NCBI GenBank assembly: GCA_030699345.1
Contig: JAUYMX010000227.1
Location: 1 to 12,715, forward strand
Direction of reading: 5' to 3'
Source: Methylococcaceae bacterium
GTDB lineage: Bacteria > Pseudomonadota > Gammaproteobacteria > Methylococcales > Methylomonadaceae
Length of the DNA stretch: 12,715 nucleotides
In this document: positions 6,710 through 12,715 of the stretch, piece by piece
How the letters are laid out: each line of letters begins with the position of its first letter
Numbering within the stretch: the stretch's first letter is position 1
The notes under the pieces: generated by a model
Told to the model about the DNA's origin: nothing
The model's database searches: none
The model's input: the letters and a program-made list of their open reading frames with translations, nothing else
Position numbers and translations under genes: made by a program

Positions 6710-9127
6710 ATGCAAATAAAGGACCTGAAAAAGTTATTTTTGGGATCCACTCCGGATGCAGAAGAGCCATCACCGGAAATAAATCAAGAGGCTCCGCTGC
6801 AATTGCCAGCCATCCCGACTGACGCACTGATTATTGTGCCGATGCGTGGGACTGTGCTGTTTCCACAAAACATTTCTCCGCTGGTGGTGGGGCGTAAAGC
6901 CTCAATTGCGGCCGTGCAACATGCGGTGCGTTCCGAAAAACCGGTTGGCTTACTCATGCAATTGCGTGACATGGATGAAGAGCCCGGCGGCAATGATCTG
7001 TACACGATCGGTACTGTCGCGGAAATCTTGCGCTACCTAACCGCGCCCGATGATACCCACCATATTGTTTGTCAGGGGGTGCAGCGTTTTCGCGTACATG
7101 AGTTTTTACCGGGCTATCCGTTTCTGGTCGCACGCGTTGAGCGTTACGAAGAGCCGGAGATTAATTCTCAGGATATTGAAGCACGCGTCATCACGCTCAA
7201 ACAAAAAGCGCTGGAAGTGTTAGATGTGCTTACTCAGATTCGACATGCGCCTGATGAATTGGTAAATGCGATTCGCTCAATTACCTCGCCGACCATGCTG
7301 GCCGACCTGATCGCCAGTTACTTGATTGTAAAGCCGGAAGAAAAACAAGATGTGTTGTCGCTCTTTAATATCCAAGAGCGTATCGACAAGCTTCTGGAAT
7401 TGCTCAATTACCGAATTGAAGTATTAAAACTGTCCAACAAGATTAATGAACAAACCCAGGAAACGATGGGGCAGCGCCAGCGCGAATTCGTGTTACGCGA
7501 GCAAATGAAAGCTATCCAGAAGGAATTGGGTGACGACGAAGGCAGTGCCGCGGAAATTGAAGACATCAGCAACGCGATCAGTGCCGCCAACATGCCTGAA
7601 GAGGCCGAAAAGCAAGCGCGTAAAGAACTTGGTCGCCTGCAGCACATGTCTGATGCCAGCGGTGAGTATTCGATGCTGCGTACCTATCTTGATTGGTTAA
7701 CGGAATTACCGTGGTCCAAGGCCAGTTCCACCGTTATTGATATAGCCAAAGCCAGGGAAATCCTTAATGAAGACCATTATGGCCTGGATAAAATCAAGCA
7801 ACGCATCTTGGGGTTTTTGGCAGTACGTAAATTAAACCCGAATGGCAAAAGCCCGATTTTGTGTTTTGTCGGCCCGCCCGGCGTCGGTAAAACCTCATTA
7901 GGACGCAGTATTGCGCGTGCTACAGGGCGTGAGTTTATACGTGCCAGCTTGGGCGGATTGCATGATGAAGCGGAGATTAGAGGCCATCGGCGTACTTATA
8001 TCGGCGCACTGCCGGGCAATATTATTCAATCAATCCGTAAGGCGGGCACCAATAATCCGGTATTTATGCTGGATGAAATGGATAAGCTCGGTTCCGGATT
8101 TCAGGGCGATCCTTCATCAGCGTTGCTGGAAGTATTGGATCCTGAGCAAAACTCAACCTTCCGCGATAACTATCTGGCTATGCCGTTTGACCTGAGCCAT
8201 GTCATGTTCATTGGCACGGCCAATGTCCTGGACAGCATTCCCGTGCCTTTGCGCGACCGGATGGAAGTGATCGAATTAACCGGGTATACCTCCGAAGAAA
8301 AGCTCCAGATTGCCAAACGCTACCTGGTGAGTCGGCAACTGGAAAGCAACGGCTTAAGCGCTGAGCAATGCACGCTCACCGAAAGTGCCATATCAACCAT
8401 TATTCAGGATTACACCCGTGAAGCGGGTTGCAGAAGTCTGGAGCGTGAAATCGGTGCAGTATGTCGACATGTCGCCATGCGTATTGCCGAAGGGTTTATC
8501 GCCAATGAGCAGATCGACGCCGAAAACATCCCTGGCATTTTGGGGCCGAAAAAGTTTGATAGCGATGTTGCCATGCGTACCAGCGTGCCGGGCGTTGCTA
8601 CCGGGCTAGCCTGGACACCGGTCGGCGGCGATATACTTTTTATCGAAGCCGCTCGCGTACCCGGCAGCGGTAAGTTGATCTTGACCGGTCAGCTGGGTGA
8701 TGTGATGAAAGAAAGCGCCCAAGCCGCTCTCAGTCTGGTCAAATCACGTGCCCATGACTTGGGATTAAATCCGGAAATCTTCGAAAAAAACGACATCCAT
8801 GTACATGTCCCGGCTGGGGCCATTCCTAAAGATGGCCCCAGCGCGGGGGTCGCCATGTTTACCGCCCTTTATTCCGCGTTTTCTGAACGCATCGTGCTTA
8901 GCGACGTGGCAATGACCGGGGAAATTAGCCTGCGTGGTTTGGTATTACCGGTCGGCGGTATTAAAGAGAAAGTCATTGCAGCGGCTAGAGCAGGCATAAA
9001 AACAGTGCTGCTGCCTGCCCGCAATCAACGAGATTTTGAAGAAATACCCGAAGCCGTAAGAAACCAGCTCCAGTTTATCTGGTTGGAAAAGGTAGACGAC
9101 GCCCTGAAAATTGCCGTGGAAAAGTGA
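6710..9127 (+). CDS. lon: ATP-dependent protease Lon (LonA type)
   Basis: This 805-residue enzyme has full family length. It degrades misfolded and regulatory proteins in the cytoplasm using ATP. The N-terminal substrate-binding domain covers about 38-235 (IIVPMRGTVLFPQNISPLVV), and a helical linker about 236-370 includes QRQREFVLREQMKAIQKELG. The AAA+ module has Walker A GPPGVGKTS (388-396, Lys394), Walker B VFMLDE (Asp455, Glu456) and sensor GTAN. The protease domain has the Ser711-Lys754 dyad (KDGPSAG; GGIKEK), with the same 43-residue spacing as E. coli S679-K722. No key residue is missing. ATG 6710 lacks a good ribosome site, which fits coupling to the hsp20 gene 9 bp upstream. Bacteria often keep a main lon elsewhere next to clpX; this one may be an accessory copy, judging only from its neighbours. 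Confidence 0.96.
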   Translation: MQIKDLKKLFLGSTPDAEEPSPEINQEAPLQLPAIPTDALIIVPMRGTVLFPQNISPLVVGRKASIAAVQHAVRSEKPVGLLMQLRDMDEEPGGNDLYTIGTVAEILRYLTAPDDTHHIVCQGVQRFRVHEFLPGYPFLVARVERYEEPEINSQDIEARVITLKQKALEVLDVLTQIRHAPDELVNAIRSITSPTMLADLIASYLIVKPEEKQDVLSLFNIQERIDKLLELLNYRIEVLKLSNKINEQTQETMGQRQREFVLREQMKAIQKELGDDEGSAAEIEDISNAISAANMPEEAEKQARKELGRLQHMSDASGEYSMLRTYLDWLTELPWSKASSTVIDIAKAREILNEDHYGLDKIKQRILGFLAVRKLNPNGKSPILCFVGPPGVGKTSLGRSIARATGREFIRASLGGLHDEAEIRGHRRTYIGALPGNIIQSIRKAGTNNPVFMLDEMDKLGSGFQGDPSSALLEVLDPEQNSTFRDNYLAMPFDLSHVMFIGTANVLDSIPVPLRDRMEVIELTGYTSEEKLQIAKRYLVSRQLESNGLSAEQCTLTESAISTIIQDYTREAGCRSLEREIGAVCRHVAMRIAEGFIANEQIDAENIPGILGPKKFDSDVAMRTSVPGVATGLAWTPVGGDILFIEAARVPGSGKLILTGQLGDVMKESAQAALSLVKSRAHDLGLNPEIFEKNDIHVHVPAGAIPKDGPSAGVAMFTALYSAFSERIVLSDVAMTGEISLRGLVLPVGGIKEKVIAAARAGIKTVLLPARNQRDFEEIPEAVRNQLQFIWLEKVDDALKIAVEK

Positions 9128-9164
9128 CGTCAGAATGATGTGTTTTGAGGTTGCCATAAGTATA

Positions 9165-9285
9165 AATACATAGGTATTTATACAAATATCTTTGCGGTGT
9201 ATTTCTAATCAAAATAATCCCCATGGTATTTTTTAAATACTTCTACGGTGAATTTAATGATTTTCTTTCACGCAGATGACTGCCG
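9165..9285 (+). pseudogene. Decayed copy of the first hsp20 upstream region and gene start
   Basis: Bases 9167-9218 align without gaps to 4812-4863, including the 19-bp motif and TCAAAATAAT 18 bp after it. After a loss of roughly 45 bp, the GGTATTTT...TTAAATACTT...AATTTAATG stretch matches the hsp20 ribosome-site region. The ATG at 9257 then runs straight into a 22-base block equal to 5041-5062 with one mismatch. In the intact gene those two points are 94 bp apart, so an out-of-frame deletion joined them, and the frame stops after 12 codons. This is a remnant, not a gene. Confidence 0.75.
9173..9191 (+). promoter_or_regulatory. Shared 19-bp motif, copy 2 (in the decayed hsp20 copy)
   Basis: GGTATTTATACAAATATCT differs from the 4818 copy only at two of the three freely varying positions. 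It is inherited with the duplicated hsp20 upstream region, so it is not independent of copy 1. Confidence 0.5.
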
Positions 9286-9347
9286 ACGACAATGAGTTGA
9301 ACAGTTAGTCGTTACATCAGGTCAGCAGAGAATTCAGGAGCGCACGG

Positions 9348-9678
9348 ATGAAAAATGGTAACTATTCAGTCTCTTGATCGAGCCGTCATGTGTAGGCTGG
9401 ATAAGCGCTAGCGCATCCGGCAAATGCGGTGGATGTGCGTTGCTTATCCACCCGACACAATAAACGCATAACCTCATTCAGATTAAAGACTGAATAGTTA
9501 CGAAAAATGAAACTATTGGCGCTGTCGTCGCCTTAGTCTTGATTATCCTGGGCGTACAGACTTATATGGTGTTCAAGTTGAATGACCGGCTTAATCAACA
9601 CCCGGGCCTGCAGATGCCGCCAAAATGAGCACGAATTACCATAACGGCGTTTTGACCATTACGATTCCAAAGAAATAG
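9348..9678 (+). pseudogene. Membrane-anchored Hsp20 pseudogene, MITE-split and internally deleted
   Basis: AGGAG (9336-9340) lies 7 bases before ATG 9348, but the frame hits TGA within the inserted MITE. Removing the MITE and one copy of its 8-bp target duplication (9358-9509) restores 42 codons: MKNETIGAVVALVLIILG, then VQTYMVFKLNDRLNQHPG and LQMPPK. That is one membrane helix followed by a polar stretch. The next bases, one frame away (9625-9678), encode MSTNYHNGVLTITIPKK. NGVLTITIPKK is the hallmark end of an Hsp20 alpha-crystallin domain. I infer that the gene encoded a membrane-anchored Hsp20 and that about 100 codons were lost from its middle. The two small reading frames meet as AATGA, so a residual short protein cannot be excluded. 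Confidence 0.75.
9358..9501. mobile_element. 144-bp MITE with 15-bp terminal inverted repeats and 8-bp target duplication
   Basis: The ends GTAACTATTCAGTCT (9358-9372) and AGACTGAATAGTTAC (9487-9501) are perfect inverted repeats. They are flanked by the direct repeat GAAAAATG (9350-9357 and 9502-9509). There is no transposase frame. The interior holds a REP-like fold: TGGATAAGC (9398-9406) with GCTTATCCA (9442-9450), and GCGCATCC near GGATGTGCG. Ends beginning GTAA with 8-bp duplications are typical of the IS66 family, so an IS66-type transposase may have moved it (inference). Confidence 0.85.
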
Positions 9679-9715
9679 TCATTATGAAAACTTCCTTTAA
9701 CATCGGTTCGAGAGC

Positions 9716-10108
9716 ATGTTGAATGACCGGATAAACAGCAGAAACCGGCAGCAATGGATCGCAGAAGCGGCTTATTTCAAAGCACAAGCCAGGGGCTTTA
9801 AACCAGGTGGTGCCCTAAATGATTGGCTTGCAGCCGAGATAGACTATTCAGAAATACTGATAGCCACATACGTTGCAATGCTGGAAGAAGATGGGCCAAT
9901 GACAACGCTGGGCTTACAGCAGTTGGCCAAATTAATTGGCATTGAAAATCCGGAAGACTTAATTTCAGAACTAGAACTGGTACATGCAATTCAACAAGCG
10001 ACAAAACATCGTCCCTGTTTCCGTTCTGAAGTTAATAGATTTTGTGAAGAAACAGAATGTCAATGGCAAGCTGAGTGTCGAATATTGATTTCCGAATGGT
10101 ATAGCTAG
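9716..10108 (+). CDS. DUF2934 protein with cysteine-rich C-terminal tail
   Basis: This 130-residue protein is predicted to be cytoplasmic. The N-terminal part matches DUF2934 as I know it: RQQWIAEAAYFKAQARGF then GGALNDWLAAEIDY (about 11-45). The family has no assigned function. A helical middle (45-95) leads to PCFRSEVNRFCEETECQWQA, with four cysteines at 101, 110, 115 and 121 (C-x8-C-x4-C-x5-C), which could bind a metal or form disulfides. ATG 9716 has a poorly spaced ribosome site (GAGAG one base away). TTG 9719 is an alternative, and a 12-codon ORF from ATG 9684 overlaps the start and might couple to it. The stop overlaps that of the HTTM gene on the other strand within CTAG. Confidence 0.75.
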   Translation: MLNDRINSRNRQQWIAEAAYFKAQARGFKPGGALNDWLAAEIDYSEILIATYVAMLEEDGPMTTLGLQQLAKLIGIENPEDLISELELVHAIQQATKHRPCFRSEVNRFCEETECQWQAECRILISEWYS

Positions 10109-11028
10109 AGTCGCTTGCTGATCAATTTCTGTAAGACATTGACGTTATTTTTAACAATGCTGATTTGTAAAAAACGCCTAAAGTCATGGCTCGACAATAA
10201 AGCCGGATATAAGGCCAGCATGATGATTGGAAACCAACGCAGGTTCATGGTTACCAGCAAACCAATATGAAACATGACGCCAAGCACTAGCGATAATCGT
10301 CGCAAATAGCTATTTAGTAGTAAGAAGGGAAACAGCAACTCCCACCAGCGTATTATGCTGGCTAATACGCTTAGCATGCCAACGAACCACGCACTTTTAA
10401 AATAGCCAGACCAGTCGAATCGGGAATAATGCGGGTGGCTCAGTACATATTGTAAAACCGATCCGTCCAACCACTCTGCGCTATGGAATTTAACCCAGCC
10501 GGAAACAAAATAGATTAATGCGATTTGAAATTGTATTAACCGCAAGGGCCAAACCGCGGCTTCTGTCGGCAATTTATGGTGTTGCGCATCAATGGACCAA
10601 GCCCCGCCGCAAGGTGTTAACAGCAAATAAAACGTCATCACTTTTAATACCGCATCATCCCCATCCAACAGCAGTGGGTTTCTATTCCACAATGACGCCA
10701 GTACCAGCCAGGTAATAAATATTGACCACCGGGTTTTCCAGCCAACCATCATGGCAATGGCCGCGCCTATCCCTAATATGAGGACGGAATGGCTATATAG
10801 AGCGCTATAGCTGCCGAGCTGCACGTTAAAAATCGACCAAGTCCCCCAATTTAATAGCTTAGGAAGTTGCACGTTTGCCAACCAACTGTTGCCGCTAAAA
10901 TGAGCATCTATAAAGGGCAGTAATTGAAGCAAATACACGGTGCTTAGTAAGCCAAAACTAATTCGCAAAATAGCAAATTGCCGAACATCAATCGGTTTAA
11001 ACCAAAAATAGTGCCACATTTTTTGCAT
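10105..11028 (-). CDS. HTTM protein (vitamin-K gamma-carboxylase-like membrane domain)
   Basis: This 307-residue protein has about seven to nine membrane segments and HTTM family marks in order: FAILRISFGLL (18-28), LWNRNPLLLDGDDAVLKV (113-130), TPCGGAWSID (138-147), RLIQFQIALIYFVSGWVK (163-180), EWLDGS (185-190), RWWELLFPFL (227-236), FHIGLLVTMNLRWFP (253-267). HTTM is the membrane part of vitamin-K-dependent gamma-carboxylase. Lys180 sits in the segment where that enzyme has its catalytic lysine, but I cannot prove exact correspondence. The lumenal domain of the carboxylase is absent. Its ATG shares one base with the stop of the upstream gene (TAATG), so the two are coupled. Bacterial HTTM proteins are widespread, but their substrates are mostly unknown. 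Confidence 0.88.
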   Translation of the reverse strand: MQKMWHYFWFKPIDVRQFAILRISFGLLSTVYLLQLLPFIDAHFSGNSWLANVQLPKLLNWGTWSIFNVQLGSYSALYSHSVLILGIGAAIAMMVGWKTRWSIFITWLVLASLWNRNPLLLDGDDAVLKVMTFYLLLTPCGGAWSIDAQHHKLPTEAAVWPLRLIQFQIALIYFVSGWVKFHSAEWLDGSVLQYVLSHPHYSRFDWSGYFKSAWFVGMLSVLASIIRWWELLFPFLLLNSYLRRLSLVLGVMFHIGLLVTMNLRWFPIIMLALYPALLSSHDFRRFLQISIVKNNVNVLQKLISKRL

Positions 11029-11630
11029 TACTTGGTTTCCGAAAATAACAATTTATCCATTTGATAACCGTAGCTTGGTAAATCTTCAAACCCTGGGGCT
11101 AATTCAAATAGGTGCAAAACCAACGCTGGTGATGAGCCTTGATGAGTTACGTTTTGGTTTTGGTAATAACGCGTGAATGCTTGCAATAGTTGTGGATCAT
11201 TCAATGTGGCTAGGTTTTCAGTCAAGCGATACAGGCGACTGTCCATGACGTTAAACAGGCTTAAGCTTTTAAATTCTAAGTTTAAATTGGTGAATAAGGG
11301 CGAGGATGTGCAGCTGATATTGCCTTGTCGCGGATTGTTTACGGTGTTGTAACAAATAGATAAATATTGGTGGAACTTAGGCGTGGCAGGGGCAAAAAAA
11401 TCCCAATATTGCTGGTTTCCAGTCAAATTAATGTAATGGTTTAGCAATAATCGTATTGGGTTGTTTGGGCTGAGTTTACCGGCATTTAGCAGTGGCTCTT
11501 CCCAGGCAAATAGTGGCGTATGTTGATAATCGTTTTCGTATTCAAGAGTTTCGAAGTTGCGGGGCAGGGCCCACCATAAAATAGCTAGCATGTGGAACAA
11601 GCAAAGCAACGGTATCAAGCGTTGAGTCAT
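11028..11630 (-). CDS. Membrane-anchored partner protein of HTTM gene
   Basis: This 200-residue protein has one N-terminal membrane helix (about 5-22, PLLCLFHMLAILWWAL), without a clear cleavage site. The rest should face the periplasm. NQQYWDFFAPATPKF (72-86) resembles the W-x-x-F-A/S-P motif that often follows HTTM domains, either fused or in the next gene. It has two cysteines outside the membrane segment (93 and 107), possibly a disulfide. It overlaps the HTTM gene as TAATG and very likely works with it. I recognise no enzyme motif. Confidence 0.75.
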   Translation of the reverse strand: MTQRLIPLLCLFHMLAILWWALPRNFETLEYENDYQHTPLFAWEEPLLNAGKLSPNNPIRLLLNHYINLTGNQQYWDFFAPATPKFHQYLSICYNTVNNPRQGNISCTSSPLFTNLNLEFKSLSLFNVMDSRLYRLTENLATLNDPQLLQAFTRYYQNQNVTHQGSSPALVLHLFELAPGFEDLPSYGYQMDKLLFSETK

Positions 11631-11652
11631 AAACTGAGTCTTAATTTATCAA

Positions 11653-11668
11653 TGTGGCCAAGGCCACA
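11653..11668. terminator. Short GC-rich hairpin between the Gly-rich gene and the HTTM pair
   Basis: TGTGGCC-AA-GGCCACA has 7-bp arms and sits in the 78-bp gap between the two minus-strand genes. No T-run follows on either strand. It could partly end the upstream transcript or process the mRNA. Confidence 0.35.
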
Positions 11669-11708
11669 CCTTATGACCCCGTTAATACCGTTACTTTGCG
11701 TTTACAAT

Positions 11709-12104
11709 TTAGTCGGTAATTTTAATCAACCAACCTTCCGTGCCTTTGCATTGGCCGGATGACTCAGCGCTAATGCTTATTCTTGCAAAGGTGTTTTTTA
11801 ATGATTCGGGAAGTTTGCCGGTAACTACATAGGCACTATCTGATTGCGTTGGCACGGTTAGTTCTACCGGCACTTCTTTAACGGTGACTTTAATCGTTTT
11901 GGGGTGCGTGTTGGCTGACGCCACAAAAGAAAATTCAGAACCCGATTTAGCTTCCGCTTTAGCCGTAGGTACAAAGTGACTAAATTTAGGTTTGGCACAT
12001 GCACCGCCTCCACCTCCGCCACCGCCGGTATTAGGCACATAGGCATAAACCGTTTGCGTTAAAAATAACATGGCAAGGGCGGAGAACATTGCTTGGCGTT
12101 TCAT
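11709..12104 (-). CDS. Secreted Gly-rich small protein of unknown function
   Basis: This 131-residue protein has a signal peptide (MKRQAMFSALAMLFLTQTVYA, cleavage likely after Ala21) and is therefore exported. A run of eight glycines (27-34) links the mature N-terminus to a beta-rich domain (about 40-130: GSEFSFVASANTHPKTIKVT, AYVVTGKLPE, GWLIKI) that could be Ig-like. Only two cysteines, 36 and 119, flank the domain and probably form a disulfide. The start is supported by AGGTG four bases before ATG. It is followed 78 bp later by the HTTM pair on the same strand, so it may be a substrate or partner of that pair. That link is position-based only. I recognise no family. Confidence 0.75.
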   Translation of the reverse strand: MKRQAMFSALAMLFLTQTVYAYVPNTGGGGGGGGACAKPKFSHFVPTAKAEAKSGSEFSFVASANTHPKTIKVTVKEVPVELTVPTQSDSAYVVTGKLPESLKNTFARISISAESSGQCKGTEGWLIKITD

Positions 12105-12245
12105 TAATCACCTCGTAGGGGTCAAAAAATCAAAATTTTCACCGTAGATCTTTTATCACCAAGAAAATTGTCGATGACTTTAAAAACAGTGCATTTTTGT
12201 CAGATTGAACCTACCGCCTTTAATATTATTGTCAAATTTAAGCGC

Positions 12246-12262
12246 TTAATGGACACCATTAA
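12246..12262. repeat. Small hairpin in the divergent spacer
   Basis: TTAATGG-ACA-CCATTAA has 7-bp arms, in the 345-bp AT-rich spacer (12105-12449) between two divergent genes. The spacer also holds the palindromic motif at 12327, and CGGCAATT (12354-12361) with AATTGCCG (12401-12408). I see no gene there. Confidence 0.35.
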
Positions 12263-12326
12263 TCCATCTAAATAAGTCCATGGATAAAAAAATAATCGAT
12301 ATTTTTTGAATGGAAAATATGAAAAA

Positions 12327-12351
12327 GATATTGGTATGAATACCAATATCT
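12327..12351. promoter_or_regulatory. Perfect 24-bp palindrome carrying the shared 19-bp motif, copy 3
   Basis: The arms GATATTGGTAT and ATACCAATATC flank a central GA (12327-12350). Within it GGTATGAATACCAATATCT (12333-12351) matches the two hsp20-linked copies at 16 of 19 positions. It ends 98 bp before the host-attachment-family ATG. It looks like a binding site for a dimeric regulator. Confidence 0.6.
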
Positions 12352-12449
12352 GTCGGCAATTAATTAACTTAATATTACGATTGAATAATATGAAATTAGA
12401 AATTGCCGCAATTCATTTCACCAATGCCATTCATTAACAGGAGATCATC

Positions 12450-12715
12450 ATGAAACCAATCTGGATCGTCGTTGCAGATAACACCCAGGCACGATTTTTT
12501 AACGCAAAAACACATTCTGCGCCGTTAGAAGAAATCGAAACACTGACGAATTCTGAAAATCGCTTGCATGATCGAGATATTACGTCCGATCTACCTGGCA
12601 AAATTAAAAGTACCGGGGGCGGCGGTCATGCACTTGAACAAGAGACCGACCCGAAAAAACACGAAGCCGATAACTTTGCTCGCTTGGTTGCTGCTTTTCT
12701 AGAAAAAACACATAA
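12450..12715 (+). CDS. Host-attachment family protein, N-terminal part (runs off the window)
   Basis: 88 codons are visible. MKPIWIVVADNTQARFF, then ENRLHDRDITSDLPGK, a Gly-rich STGGGGHALEQETDP and HEADNFARLVAAFLE match the 'host attachment protein' family (PF10116-like), which usually has about 145 residues. The name comes from an Agrobacterium attachment study. The fold resembles eRF1/baeRF-type release-factor domains, and in free-living bacteria the role is unclear, perhaps stress or ribosome linked (family knowledge and inference). AGGAG (12439-12443), 6 bases before ATG, fixes the start. The gene is driven from an AT-rich spacer that contains the perfect 24-bp palindrome. The open frame is cut only by the window end. 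Confidence 0.88.
   Translation, partial: MKPIWIVVADNTQARFFNAKTHSAPLEEIETLTNSENRLHDRDITSDLPGKIKSTGGGGHALEQETDPKKHEADNFARLVAAFLEKTH

Noticed and set aside
9222..9229. CCCCATGG as a sigma-32 -10 box in the decayed hsp20 copy
   Set aside because: No CTTGAA-like -35 lies at the right distance, and the region has lost about 45 bp relative to the intact copy.
9684..9722. 12-codon ORF before the DUF2934 gene
   Set aside because: It has a poor ribosome site and no recognisable content. It is mentioned only as possible coupling, not as a gene.
10105..10108. Convergent stop codons sharing CTAG
   Set aside because: The DUF2934 and HTTM genes end tail-to-tail in the palindrome CTAG. This is neat but expected by chance in compact genomes.
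1..12715. tRNA, rRNA or known riboswitch
   Set aside because: I found no cloverleaf, rRNA core sequence or recognisable riboswitch motif on either strand by eye.

Overview
The window looks like chromosomal DNA of a gammaproteobacterium. An aerobic methanotroph-like member (Methylococcales) is my best guess. The guess rests on moderate GC, an exosortase-associated glycosyltransferase, a DUF2934 protein, many hairpin repeats, and general protein style. No marker gene in the window proves the taxon.

Layout. (1) 1-374, minus: the N-terminal third of an exosortase-type glycosyltransferase with an in-frame TAA, after which homologous sequence continues to the window edge. (2) 608-1009: an exported single-domain rhodanese. 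(3) 1226-4791: a two-component pair, made of a FixJ-type receiver without output domain and a large multi-PAS histidine kinase. The kinase's membrane domain carries every copper/ethylene-site residue I can compare with plant ETR1. A 19-codon leader ORF with a strong ribosome site overlaps the kinase start (ATGA). (4) 4947-9715: a proteostasis island with an Hsp20 gene, an 870-bp repeat-filled gap, a second Hsp20 gene joined to a complete LonA protease, and then two decayed Hsp20 loci. One decayed locus is a copy of the upstream region of the first Hsp20 gene. The other encoded a membrane-anchored Hsp20 and is split by a 144-bp MITE with 15-bp terminal inverted repeats and an 8-bp target duplication; it has also lost its centre. 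(5) 9716-10108: a DUF2934 protein with a cysteine-rich tail. (6) 12104-10105, minus: a secreted Gly-rich protein, a membrane-anchored protein and an HTTM protein (vitamin-K gamma-carboxylase-like membrane domain); the last two overlap as TAATG. (7) 12450-12715: the start of a host-attachment-family protein, cut by the window end.

How it fits together. Hsp20 chaperones hold unfolding proteins and Lon degrades damaged ones, so 4947-9127 reads as a stress/protein-quality locus that once held more Hsp20 copies. A 19-bp motif (GGTATNNATACNAATATCT, 16 of 19 positions invariant) lies upstream of the first Hsp20 gene, in its decayed copy, and upstream of the host-attachment gene. It is the best candidate here for a shared regulatory site. 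The ethylene-receptor-like kinase is the most unusual intact gene.
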